12,706 bases of DNA from Willaertia magna (GCA_902984215.1 CADWAF010005527.1:1-12706), one strand, 5' to 3'. Numbered from the stretch's first letter, positions 1-7,927 are shown. Notes: generated from the sequence alone by a model not told the origin. Translations and numbers: made by a program.

Positions 1-159
1 ACTCGTGCTTACGCACTCGTGACCGAAACGTTCACCAGCCCCGTGGCGTTAAGGAAATAATCATTCTATTTTGGTCTTGCTGGGCAGTGATATTTGAACG
101 ACATTTGAATAAATAATAATTAATTTATTAACTTTATGATTAGGAAATTATTAAAACAT
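1..159. other. GC-rich window edge and 3' flank of the first gene
   Basis: The first 50 bases are about 60% G+C (30 of 50), then the sequence drops abruptly to the AT-rich background. ACTCGTG occurs twice, at 1-7 and 15-21, with a short GTGC/GCAC stem between them. It does not fold as a tRNA: the possible anticodon stem leaves a 4-nt loop and no T arm pairs. On the plus strand one frame is open from base 3 to a TAA at 114-116 (37 codons) and another from base 1 to a TAA at 58-60. The edge could therefore be the last codons of a gene starting outside the window, or part of a non-coding RNA. I cannot decide between them. Confidence 0.3.
124..129 (-). terminator. Poly(A) signal AATAAA of the Cys-rich gene
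   Basis: The plus strand reads TTTATT here, that is AATAAA on the minus strand, about 30 nt beyond the stop codon of the Cys-rich gene. This is the usual distance for a compact 3' UTR. It was assigned from motif and position only. Confidence 0.4.
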
Positions 160-1557
160 TTAGAACATAACTAAGAAGATTGCAACAATCATTAAAACCA
201 TAGATGCAACAACACTAACTGCAGAACTTCTTTGAATTGGTCTAGTGTATTTTGGTGTTGCAGCAGTTGCAGTTGCTAAATCAACAATTGTGGTATCTAA
301 AGTACCAACGTTCTTAATACCAGCTGCACTTAAATTATTCTTTAAACAAGTATATAAGTTTGCATATTCTTCCTTACATTTAGAGAAAGCTGCTGCACCA
401 GTATCAATAATTTGAGAATAACCTAATGAACCAATTGCTGGAACGACAGTTGACATATCATTGTAATAATTATTCCATAAACATGCTTGTAAATCAGTTG
501 AGAAACCTTGACATGAAGCAACACAATTACCTTCTGAACCAACTGCAGTAACATTACCACCACAAGCACAACCAAAGTTACCATCATAAGTTGGACAAGC
601 ATTAGTAGTAGAACATTTTGCAGAAACTGCAGTACATTTTCCACCAGTACAATATCCAGAATAACATTCAATATTCTTTTCACAAGCTTCATTATCCTTC
701 TTTTCATACTTTCTCTTACAAACGTTTTGTGCACAAGTAGTTAAAGAACCATGTTGAACACCACCCCATAAACAAGCTGCATCGCTATCACAATATTGAT
801 CCCAATCTGCTGATTTTTCACAAGTATTTGTGGTTGCAGATGAAGATGCCTTTCTACACATTAAATTGGTATCACACATCTTTTGTTGTTGTGGGAAATC
901 TGCACATGATTCACCTTGTTTGACAATAGTAACTGGTTTACAGACGCTTGAGATACAAGTTAAACCAGATTTACAGGTATTTAAGATTAAATTAGTATCA
1001 TCCTTTGTGTTACATGCTTCATTTTCACCGTTTGCTTTAAGTTCATAACAAACACTTGTAGTTAAATCTTTTGGAGCACAAGATAAGTTAGTGTCACAAG
1101 TCTTAACAGTATTTGCTGCATCATCAACAGTTGATCCTGAACATGTTTCACCTTTCTTAAGATAAACATATGTGTATGGTTTACAGACACTTGAGTGACA
1201 GTTTTGAGTTCTACTGTAAGATGTAGCACAGTTTTGTTTAACGGAACAAGCATCACCTTCTCTTCTAGTTTGTTTAACAACACATTTACCACCTTGACAA
1301 GTCATCCATGTGAATTTACATTCAGAATCAGCAGTACAAGTAGAACCTAATAAATTCTTTGCAGTTGTTGCATAATCTAAACAAACAGTTTTACCATTAT
1401 CAGTTCCAGTGATTTGACCAACTGGGCATGAGACGAATGAAGCAGAGAGAGTACCATCGTTAGTTCCTTGAACCCACTTAGCAGAACAGGTTTGTGAGTT
1501 AACATAGTTGATGTAGGTTAAGCTCAAGAGTAAAGCTAATAAAACGATAACTTTCAT
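160..1557 (-). CDS. Secreted, probably GPI-anchored protein with seven four-cysteine modules
   Basis: The 465-residue protein starts with a clear signal peptide (about residues 1-21, hydrophobic LLALLLSL, likely cleavage at VNS-QT). Residues 74-308 form seven consecutive four-Cys modules: C74-92, C104-125, C139-170, C182-206, C218-246, C256-280 and C292-308. In some the first gap is five residues; in others the second gap is five, often CDTNLxC. More cysteines follow (315-359, 394, 404). The last ~20 residues are hydrophobic after Arg-Ser-Ser (443-445) and end VMF, as in a GPI-attachment signal. The repeats recall the Paramecium-surface-antigen-like, Cys-rich secreted proteins of dictyostelids; this assignment is from memory. 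Codon choice is strongly biased (GGT, GTT, GCT, TGT, CCA), suggesting high expression. The ATG lies in AAAATG context. The exact role is unknown; adhesion or coat function is possible but not shown. Confidence 0.85.
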   Translation of the reverse strand: MKVIVLLALLLSLTYINYVNSQTCSAKWVQGTNDGTLSASFVSCPVGQITGTDNGKTVCLDYATTAKNLLGSTCTADSECKFTWMTCQGGKCVVKQTRREGDACSVKQNCATSYSRTQNCHSSVCKPYTYVYLKKGETCSGSTVDDAANTVKTCDTNLSCAPKDLTTSVCYELKANGENEACNTKDDTNLILNTCKSGLTCISSVCKPVTIVKQGESCADFPQQQKMCDTNLMCRKASSSATTNTCEKSADWDQYCDSDAACLWGGVQHGSLTTCAQNVCKRKYEKKDNEACEKNIECYSGYCTGGKCTAVSAKCSTTNACPTYDGNFGCACGGNVTAVGSEGNCVASCQGFSTDLQACLWNNYYNDMSTVVPAIGSLGYSQIIDTGAAAFSKCKEEYANLYTCLKNNLSAAGIKNVGTLDTTIVDLATATAATPKYTRPIQRSSAVSVVASMVLMIVAIFLVMF

Positions 1558-1856
1558 TTTGATTTATTTTTTTTTGAATGTGGAATTGTTTCAGAACAAA
1601 TTTGCAGAAAAATAAATACAGAACCACATCCATCAATTGTGAGACTGAACTGACGTGAAATGATGGGTGTTAAACGTTTAAAATTCCAGTCAACCAATTT
1701 TTATACGAGAAATTCGGCGGGATATGATGTTGTAATCTACTAGAGTTCAGGTTGATTTCACTGTAGACAAAGAAAATCAAGAAAAGAATTGAAAATTAAC
1801 ACAAAAATTACTGTTCATTAAAAGAACCTTTACAAAATTGTTTTGTGGATTGAATC
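1558..1856. other. Intergenic: promoter of the Cys-rich gene and 3' flank of the Asn-rich gene
   Basis: This spacer separates two minus-strand genes. It holds a T-rich leader on the plus strand next to the start codon, a CRE-like TGACGTGA (about 1650), a 12-bp perfect palindrome TTAAACGTTTAA (1670-1681), a TATA-like element, and a small GC-rich patch TTCGGCGGGA (about 1713-1722). No AATAAA was seen for the upstream Asn-rich gene, so its poly(A) signal may be a variant. No coding sequence is evident. Confidence 0.4.
1698..1705 (-). promoter_or_regulatory. TATA-like element of the Cys-rich gene
   Basis: The minus strand reads TATAAAAA, followed directly by ATTGG (an inverted CCAAT). It lies 141 nt upstream of the start codon. 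A GC-rich patch lies just further upstream. Such boxes occur by chance in AT-rich DNA, so transcription-start data would be needed to confirm it. Confidence 0.35.
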
Positions 1857-4436
1857 CTAGCCTTTTGGTTTATAAAAGTGGAATGTAAAACCATTATCGT
1901 CTTTAATTGGTTTATCAGCACTGTCGAATGCGTGAAATTTCCATTTCTTTTCATCTTGAAAGGATATTTTCTTTTTGGAATTATTGTTACCATTACTGCC
2001 ATTATTACACATGTTATAATTAACAGCCATCATTTGTGGTGTAACAGACTCGAAGGTAATGGATTTCTTCATTCCGGTTGTACTTGTTGTGTTATTATTG
2101 TTACCACTGTTAGAAGCACTTGCCATTGATTGATTACTATTTTCAGAGCTAATGTCCATGTTAATTACCTTCACATTATTATAAACAAATGGTTGAGTAC
2201 TGTTATTAGTATTAGGTGATAGAGTTTGTTGTTGACTATTAGGTACAGTACTACAATTGTTATTGTTCTCCCCAGTCAAAGAACTGACCGATGGTGTAGA
2301 AATAGATTTCTTAATTTTTCTTTGGGGTTTAAAAGAGGAAATACTTTCATTGTTATTATCAAATATTATTTCTGTTTCTCCTAATTGACTATTTACTGAA
2401 ATACTTCCACCACTACCACCATTACTGTTACCGCTATTCGTAGTAACTGTACTTGTTGGTGTTGTTGAGGATGTATGTGATGGTTTCTTTCTTCTAGTAC
2501 TTGTAGATGTTCCAGTGTTATTATGTACAGTATGATGATGGTGATGATTTGAACTAGAGCTATTACTAACAGTATTATTGCTTGACTTTTTTCTCTTTTT
2601 ATCATTTGAATCATTACTATTTGTTGACATATTAGAGATAGATGTATTACTAGTACTTCTTTTAAACGATCCACTACTAGCGGTTGTAGATACTTTTCTG
2701 TTGTGTGTGCTGTGATTGTTATTATTAATGGCAGACATCGATTGTGATCTTTTCATTCCATTAATATCATCTAAATTATCATAACTATTACTTGATATCA
2801 TTAAATTATTAAATGCATTACCGCAACTTGATATCGAAGAACAACTTGAAATGGATGAATTAGAAGGTGATCTTACAAATGAATTAAATGTATTATTATT
2901 TGTCATATTACTAAAATCTGTAAGTTTCATACCATTATTACTATTACTATTAGATACACTGTGATTAGATATACTCATATTAGAAGAAGAACGTTTCATT
3001 CCACCAATATCTTCATTACTATCACTGTTTGAAACAAATATTCCAGTGTGGTTGTTAGGTTGTAATTGATGTTGATGAATTTCTTCCATTACCAAACCAA
3101 ACGTATCCAAATTACTAGTATTATTATCTACTTTTGTATTATTATTATTATTGTTTGCAAATAAATTTATTCCAGTCATCGTTTTTGTTCTAACCAATCC
3201 TCCACCAGAACTACTTTTTATACTAGTAGATGAAGAGCTCTTTTTGATAGTATTGTTCCCATTTACTGTAGCGTTTTTACTGTCATTGTTATCACTCTTT
3301 TTAATATTATTAGTAACATTATTAGATGATTGAGGTAATACACTAGTGGTTCCAGAATTGATCTTATTAGTATTGTTGTTATTTAAATACATATTATTAA
3401 TCATCATCAATCTCATAATTTCATCGTTATTGAAACTATTATTTCCCATCATTGACATCATTGTCTGTTGTTGTTGAAATTGTGGTGTATTCATTAACAT
3501 CATCATTTCTCTTTGTCTCTGTAATATTTCCATATTCATTTCATTATTATTAAAATATGGATTTGAATTCATTAAATATCCATAAGGATATTGTTGAGAA
3601 CCTCCTTCAATTAAATATGGAAGCATCTCATTTAACATCATCTGTTGCTGTTGTAATTGTTGTAAAATTGCCTCTCTAGTTAACAATGGAATAGTACCAC
3701 TATTATTATTAATATCACTAAAATTCATATTATTATTGTTATTAGCGGTATTATGAAAATTGGTGGAATTATTCTTCGTGTTATTATTTTCTAAAAAGTC
3801 AATGATATCTCCCTCTCCTATTATAATATCTTCTGAATTATTTATAGTTGTATTGTTATTTACAACTTTTTGAGGTGACAATGTTGAATTATTATTATTC
3901 TTTTTATTTTGTAAATTATTTTGTAAATTTTCTTCATCGTCATTAGATAAAAAAGAAGAATAACTTAAATTATTATCATCCATATCTTCCACTAAAAAAG
4001 TAGTTGGATTTATATCTATATCTTCTTCATTATTATTTAATATTATTTTATTATTATTAAAAGAATGATTTAAATCAGATATAATATCATCTCCATCTTC
4101 AGAAATTATATTTTCTTCATTATTATTTGTTACATTATGAAATTGAGTTATCATTGAGGAATAATTATTACTATTAGAAAGAGCTTGGAAGGGATTTGAT
4201 TTATAGAAGGCTTGTTGTTGATTATTTGAAGATAAAGGTTTAGAAGGAGAAAAAAAAGTAGAAGTGGAAGGTGGAATGGTAGTTGGTGTAGATGGAGAAG
4301 GTAAAACAAAAGGGGTTGAGACCGGAGTAGTAACGTTACTACTGTCAAAGGTAGAATTATTAGTGTTTTGAAAGCCTATATTATTGTAGGCGGTTTTGTT
4401 AGCTCTACTACTATTTTTTGTTGTTGGGGGATTCAT
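1857..4436 (-). CDS. Asn/Ser-rich low-complexity protein with repeated basic-Ser decapeptide
   Basis: The family is not recognised. The 859-residue protein has several zones: a Pro/Ser/Thr-rich N-terminus (about 38-70); an acidic, Asn-rich stretch (107-219); a Gln/Met-rich, possibly helical segment (250-345); then a long Ser/Asn region with a His5 run (631-635). Basic clusters KKRKK (613-617), RRKK (648-651) and RKIKK (706-710) could be nuclear localisation signals. Eight copies of a decapeptide, roughly hydrophobic-K-K/R-S-x-S-x-x-S-I/V, lie between residues 397 and 798. They resemble sites for basophilic kinases. The last 40 residues are unlike the rest: few Asn and many aromatics (W832, several Phe, a Tyr). 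The start is fixed by an in-frame TAG 18 nt upstream of the ATG. Asn runs come from AAT/AAC triplet tracts. A nuclear or RNA-associated regulator is only a guess. Confidence 0.8.
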   Translation of the reverse strand: MNPPTTKNSSRANKTAYNNIGFQNTNNSTFDSSNVTTPVSTPFVLPSPSTPTTIPPSTSTFFSPSKPLSSNNQQQAFYKSNPFQALSNSNNYSSMITQFHNVTNNNEENIISEDGDDIISDLNHSFNNNKIILNNNEEDIDINPTTFLVEDMDDNNLSYSSFLSNDDEENLQNNLQNKKNNNNSTLSPQKVVNNNTTINNSEDIIIGEGDIIDFLENNNTKNNSTNFHNTANNNNNMNFSDINNNSGTIPLLTREAILQQLQQQQMMLNEMLPYLIEGGSQQYPYGYLMNSNPYFNNNEMNMEILQRQREMMMLMNTPQFQQQQTMMSMMGNNSFNNDEIMRLMMINNMYLNNNNTNKINSGTTSVLPQSSNNVTNNIKKSDNNDSKNATVNGNNTIKKSSSSTSIKSSSGGGLVRTKTMTGINLFANNNNNNTKVDNNTSNLDTFGLVMEEIHQHQLQPNNHTGIFVSNSDSNEDIGGMKRSSSNMSISNHSVSNSNSNNGMKLTDFSNMTNNNTFNSFVRSPSNSSISSCSSISSCGNAFNNLMISSNSYDNLDDINGMKRSQSMSAINNNNHSTHNRKVSTTASSGSFKRSTSNTSISNMSTNSNDSNDKKRKKSSNNTVSNSSSSNHHHHHTVHNNTGTSTSTRRKKPSHTSSTTPTSTVTTNSGNSNGGSGGSISVNSQLGETEIIFDNNNESISSFKPQRKIKKSISTPSVSSLTGENNNNCSTVPNSQQQTLSPNTNNSTQPFVYNNVKVINMDISSENSNQSMASASNSGNNNNTTSTTGMKKSITFESVTPQMMAVNYNMCNNGSNGNNNSKKKISFQDEKKWKFHAFDSADKPIKDDNGFTFHFYKPKG

Positions 4437-4818
4437 TACTGCGAAAGAGTTCTACAAAGATTTTATTCAAATATTTTCTACGGTAACAAAAAGAAGAAAA
4501 CGGTTCAATACGAGCCTGGATCTCTTAAAAATATTTTCAAAGAGCCGTTCCTCTTTGTTGTTTATTTTTTTTTTAATTTGGGGAGATGTCCTTTTCTTGA
4601 TTCTTTGTAACTTTGTAATGATTAGTGAAGGGTATTTATTGCAATAGGAATAAAAATTACTGAACAACCAATTATATTCTAATTGTAAAGCGTTCTGAGT
4701 AAAGGTCATACTTTCTTTTAAATTGTTTTGTTTTAGTTGTATCAAATATCTGTCATTAAAGCTAAAAGAAATTAAACAAGTACAGCAAGTTGAGAAGGTA
4801 CTCGTTATCACCATTAAT
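4437..4818. other. Intergenic 382 bp between two minus-strand genes
   Basis: This is the 3' flank of the membrane-protein gene and the promoter/5' UTR of the Asn-rich gene. AATAAA on the minus strand (TTTATT at 4635-4640) could end the upstream transcript about 180 nt past its stop. A T-rich tract lies at 4560-4575. A minus-strand open frame (ATG at 4814, stop at 4467, about 115 codons) fills most of the spacer. It is Lys/Asn/Ile-rich with no recognisable domain and starts 4 nt after the upstream stop, so I do not call it a gene. Confidence 0.4.
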
Positions 4819-6219
4819 TTAATCAAAGTCCATAGATAAAAATTGGTTATGAGACCAACTTAATGACCTCTTTCTTCCAAACTCATCATGTACTCTATCA
4901 AAGTGACTATTATTGACAGTTCTAGCTCTAGATTTTTCAAAAGCTGTCCTTAATTGTTTTACTTTCTTGGTGGCAATATCTACTGTATTTGTTTCCTCTA
5001 CATTTAACCTCACCTTGCCTCCTGATTTTAAAACACAACAAACAAAACAACTAGGCTGGGAGTCACTGGAATTTTCTTCTATAGGTGTAGACTTATCCAA
5101 TTCAACCTCAAAATCCTCTATATCGTTATAATATATTGGAAATTTTTCGTGTTCTAGGGAGTTACATGATTTCTTCTTTGTCACTAATTTATATGCTGGA
5201 ACTAGTGATAATGGGGATTGGCCCCTACCATAGATTCGTTTTTCCAAACGAAATCTTTGATTATTGAAAACTAAGTATCGAGTAATTAATTTCTCTCGTT
5301 TTACTTTTCTATGATGTTTTAGCAGCATGCTAATGATATAAGGCAAAGTAAAAACGATAATTGGTGGGAAAACAATAGTAATAATTATCAGTAAGATTAA
5401 ATCTGTTAAGTGGCTTTTAACTTTCTTTTCGTCTTGAATTTTCAAAACCAAATTGCCTGTTCCAACCTCATTTTCAATTAAGAATGGTAAGCCAACACTT
5501 TCTAATAATTCTTTATGATGCTCAACTCCATCATTAGTACAAGCCATAGAGGCCAAAGGTAAGGCCTTCATCTCCAAAAAATTAGAATTCTTAGTTGGAT
5601 GAAATGATCCATTTTCAAGTGATTGGAGCTCTGTGTCAATTTTAAAGTCTTCCTCTATATTAAAGATATCTTTGGTGTCTTGATGAGGTGATAAAATTTG
5701 TTTATTTGCTAAAGATAGCAAAGATTTCTCATCGGAATACCCATTAGACAAGTTAGAGTCTTGAGAGGAGGATTTCTTAATTTCATTGTTATTCGAATAG
5801 TAAAAAGCCTTTAATTTTTCTTTGTTTTCGCCATCATTTATGTAATAGCTAATTGGTTGTTCATCTTTTACTACCAATTGCTGTTTGATTTTCTTGAAAG
5901 GCTTCTTATTAAACTTATTAGAATGCTCTTTAATTGAATCTAATAATGTTCCAGTTGATGTTGAGGTAAACATATAATCATGTTTTAATGGGATTATGGG
6001 AGTGTTGGGACCACTGGAAGACTGTTTATCAAACTTATTAATCTTTCTGTCTAGCTCTAATGAAGTTCTCAACAGATCTGAAATTGATTCTTCTTTAGAG
6101 CAGGAGCGTGAAAGAAAATTAGTACACCTAGGGTGCTCCATTAGCGGAAACTCTCTGGAGCCACTCTTTACTAAATTACTTGTAGCAGCTGTACTCATTG
6201 GATATCGGTTCAAACTCAT
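4819..6219 (-). CDS. Membrane protein with hydrophobic hairpin and PH-like C-terminal region
   Basis: The family is not recognised by name. The 466-residue protein has a long, polar, probably disordered N-terminal half (1-250). It is followed by one ~30-residue hydrophobic segment (271-300) split by F-P-P (284-286) and ended by a strongly basic patch KHHRKVKREK (301-310). This looks like a membrane hairpin or two short helices. After it, residues 312-429 read like strands and a final helix: ITRYLVFNNQRFRLEKR, then FPIYYNDIEDFEVE, then VLKSGGKVRLNVEE and a helix to about 429. That order (two-pass membrane hairpin, then the strand pattern) resembles bacterial-type PH (bPH) domains, but this is inference by eye. 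The extreme C-terminus has RKRSLSWS (449-456), a possible basophilic kinase site. A TGA directly precedes the ATG in frame, fixing the start unless a 5' intron exists. Confidence 0.75.
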   Translation of the reverse strand: MSLNRYPMSTAATSNLVKSGSREFPLMEHPRCTNFLSRSCSKEESISDLLRTSLELDRKINKFDKQSSSGPNTPIIPLKHDYMFTSTSTGTLLDSIKEHSNKFNKKPFKKIKQQLVVKDEQPISYYINDGENKEKLKAFYYSNNNEIKKSSSQDSNLSNGYSDEKSLLSLANKQILSPHQDTKDIFNIEEDFKIDTELQSLENGSFHPTKNSNFLEMKALPLASMACTNDGVEHHKELLESVGLPFLIENEVGTGNLVLKIQDEKKVKSHLTDLILLIIITIVFPPIIVFTLPYIISMLLKHHRKVKREKLITRYLVFNNQRFRLEKRIYGRGQSPLSLVPAYKLVTKKKSCNSLEHEKFPIYYNDIEDFEVELDKSTPIEENSSDSQPSCFVCCVLKSGGKVRLNVEETNTVDIATKKVKQLRTAFEKSRARTVNNSHFDRVHDEFGRKRSLSWSHNQFLSMDFD

Positions 6220-6771
6220 TCAAGTCTAAAATATAACCAATTATAATATAATTTCTTAAAGTCTTATTTTCAACAGAATTAAAATTATTTATCATAAGAT
6301 GATTGTTTTCTAAAGCATTAACAATAGGGTTCTTCCCTCTTTCTTGCTTTTGTTGTTGTAGGATAATTTTTTGGATTCTAAAAATTACGAAACAAAAGGT
6401 CTCAAAAGTTGAGGACAAGAGAAATGCACGGTCCAGCAATTCAATTTGTAGGCGAAAAGGGGATGAATGTTGAAACTTTCAATGACGGTACTCTGGGTTG
6501 TTCTTATTCTTTTTATTGTAAGATGCTGGGAACCCACGTTGCTATTTTGAATTACTCTAAAATTAACAAAAAAAACCTTAATTTCTAGTAAACCCTAATA
6601 AAATTATTAATTAAATTGATATTTTCTGTAGACATAATTAAGAGCGAAAACATAGAAAATAATTATTTAATTTTTGAAAAAAAAAAATATTCAAAAAAAA
6701 ATAAACTATTTTAACTATTGTTTCTTTCTCTCGGTTTTTGAATAAAATAATTTTTTAACACAAAGAAGAAA
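6220..6771. other. Divergent promoter spacer, 552 bp
   Basis: This spacer lies between the starts of the membrane-protein gene (minus) and the orphan gene (plus), so it must carry both promoters. The part 6420-6550 is less AT-rich than its flanks and contains a 54-codon ORF on the plus strand. From 6550 on it is very AT-rich with A-tracts (about 6676-6705) and a pyrimidine-rich stretch TTTCTTTCTCTC (about 6721-6732) ahead of the plus-strand gene. A minus-strand open frame to 6439 begins only with TTG and is not called. Confidence 0.5.
6424..6588 (+). CDS. Small ORF (54 aa), possible upstream ORF or first exon
   Basis: An ATG in AGAGAAATG context opens 54 codons ending in TAG, upstream of and in the same direction as the orphan gene. 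The first ~40 codons use a mixed, non-homopolymeric set of residues (MHGPAIQFVGEKGMNVE at the start, two Cys, several Gly). This is unlike random translation of AT-rich spacer DNA. A GTAAG donor-like site lies at 6517-6521, and CTGTAG acceptor-like sequence lies near 6630, after which the frame would stay open for about 28 more codons. It could be a uORF, a short gene, an exon or a gene remnant. No family is recognised. Confidence 0.25.
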   Translation: MHGPAIQFVGEKGMNVETFNDGTLGCSYSFYCKMLGTHVAILNYSKINKKNLNF

Positions 6772-7848
6772 ATGAATCCTAATGTCTATATGAATACAAC
6801 TAAAAAAGCGAAAGGAATTGTTAAGAAAATGCTTGATGTTAAAACACAAATAAAAGAAACTACAACTAAAATGTTTAGTACCTATAAATTTATGTCTAAA
6901 TTAGCAAAACATGAAGCCGTTGGACATTCTGGACCAGTTACAGCCTTTTATAATGGAAGTTATAATATTCGTATAAAATTAAATTCAAATCTTGAAACAA
7001 ATAAACAAATTAATATTGAAAAATTAAGAGAAGATATTTTACAAGCAGTAGATGAAGCACGTACAAACAATCATATCCATAAATATTATGAAACAATATT
7101 ATTTAAACATTCCAATACAGATCAAGAATCTAAATTATTTAATAAAGATTTTACATTAGCTCAAGATGATGATGAAAATAGTATTATGTTTAAACAAGTC
7201 TTAAAGAAATGGCAATCAATTGATTTTGAAACTAATAAGAAATTAAAAGAACATTTAATATATTTAAAGAATAATAACTCTGCAACTGATAATGTTCATC
7301 CTGAATTTTTCAATTTTATTAATAATGCTGATTTATCTGAAGAAACTAAAACTACATTAACAAATGAAGAAAAGGAAAAGGCTATTAAGTTATCTGAAGA
7401 GTTTTCTGATTTATTAGAAGAAGATGTTGAACCTATTACTGAATATGCTTATGATTATCGTATGGATCCAGATGCTGCTCCATTAGCTCCTTACTTGGAT
7501 GATTTAATTCGTTTAAAGGCTTTTGAGAAGGATGTAGAACAATATGAAAAGGAAAATGGTGAAGGTTCTTTTGAAAAGTATATTAAAGGTGAAGTAACTG
7601 AGAAATTAACTGAAAGTTATACTGCTTTAGAATCTTTGAATTTAGGAAGTGATGAAACTAGAGATAACTTACTTCGTATGTTGTTTGATACTAAACTTTC
7701 GGAAAGTATTGGTGATATAATGGCTAGTTTAGATGGTAAGAGTCAACCAACAACTGAACAACAACTTTCCGCAAAAGAAGAAGAAACAACTGAGGTGAAT
7801 TCCGAAGAAGAAACAAAGACTGAAACAGAAGAAAAGAAAGAAGAATAA
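6772..7848 (+). CDS. Orphan cysteine-free protein with acidic Glu/Lys tail
   Basis: The 358-residue protein is not recognised. The first ~47 residues are basic and Thr/Lys/Met-rich (for example KKAKGIVKKMLDVKTQIKET), compatible with an amphipathic helix or an organelle-targeting sequence, though no clear cleavage motif is seen. Residues 48-200 are mixed helical with a region FYNGSYNIRIKL (59-70). A second block (219-320) contains the compact stretch YRMDPDAAPLAPYLDDLIRL (229-248), the least low-complexity part and the best query for a profile search. The tail (334-358) is almost entirely Glu, Lys and Thr. There are no cysteines and only one Trp (147). The start lies in GAAGAAAATG context. AATAAA overlaps the stop codon, and the gene converges on AP-2 sigma with a 79-nt gap. 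Confidence 0.75.
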   Translation: MNPNVYMNTTKKAKGIVKKMLDVKTQIKETTTKMFSTYKFMSKLAKHEAVGHSGPVTAFYNGSYNIRIKLNSNLETNKQINIEKLREDILQAVDEARTNNHIHKYYETILFKHSNTDQESKLFNKDFTLAQDDDENSIMFKQVLKKWQSIDFETNKKLKEHLIYLKNNNSATDNVHPEFFNFINNADLSEETKTTLTNEEKEKAIKLSEEFSDLLEEDVEPITEYAYDYRMDPDAAPLAPYLDDLIRLKAFEKDVEQYEKENGEGSFEKYIKGEVTEKLTESYTALESLNLGSDETRDNLLRMLFDTKLSESIGDIMASLDGKSQPTTEQQLSAKEEETTEVNSEEETKTETEEKKEE

Positions 7849-7849
7849 A
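7844..7849 (+). terminator. Poly(A) signal AATAAA overlapping the stop of the orphan gene
   Basis: The AATAAA hexamer spans the TAA stop codon (7846-7848). A weaker AATAAG follows at 7855-7860. A very short 3' UTR would keep this transcript from running into the convergent AP-2 sigma gene. Confidence 0.4.
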
Positions 7850-7894
7850 TTTTCAATAAGAAAAAAAGGATAGCTCTTTAAAAAAAGATAAAGT

Positions 7895-7900
7895 TTTATT
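7895..7900 (-). terminator. Poly(A) signal AATAAA of AP-2 sigma
   Basis: The plus strand TTTATT gives AATAAA on the minus strand, about 28 nt past the AP-2 sigma stop codon, inside the 79-nt convergent gap. Confidence 0.4.
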
Positions 7901-7927
7901 GTTATTTTTTTAAAAAGAACAAATTGT

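Noticed and set aside
1..60. Possible partial tRNA at the window edge
   Set aside because: The GTGC/GCAC stem leaves a 4-nt loop, no T arm or B box is present on either strand, and no acceptor stem pairs.
770..780. CCCCATAA resembling the upstream element of small RNA genes in dictyostelids
   Set aside because: It lies inside the coding sequence of the Cys-rich gene and no structured RNA follows it.
423..1292. Several overlapping open frames on both strands within the Cys-rich gene
   Set aside because: The Cys-rich frame has a signal peptide, regular cysteine modules and a GPI tail. The others are hydrophobic or repetitive shadows of its biased codons.
2393..3333. Alternative frames across the Asn/Ser-rich gene on both strands
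   Set aside because: They translate triplet-repeat DNA into Ile/Leu/Val runs, as expected for shadows of Asn and Ser codon tracts.
4467..4826. Minus-strand ORF of about 115-119 codons filling the spacer upstream of the Asn-rich gene
   Set aside because: The outer start is TTG; the first ATG (4814) is 4 nt after the preceding stop in another frame. The product is Lys/Asn/Ile-rich with no domain, and the DNA is better explained as 3' flank plus promoter.
6176..6439. Minus-strand ORF overlapping the start of the membrane-protein gene
   Set aside because: It opens only with TTG, overlaps the better-supported start in another frame, and shows no coding character.
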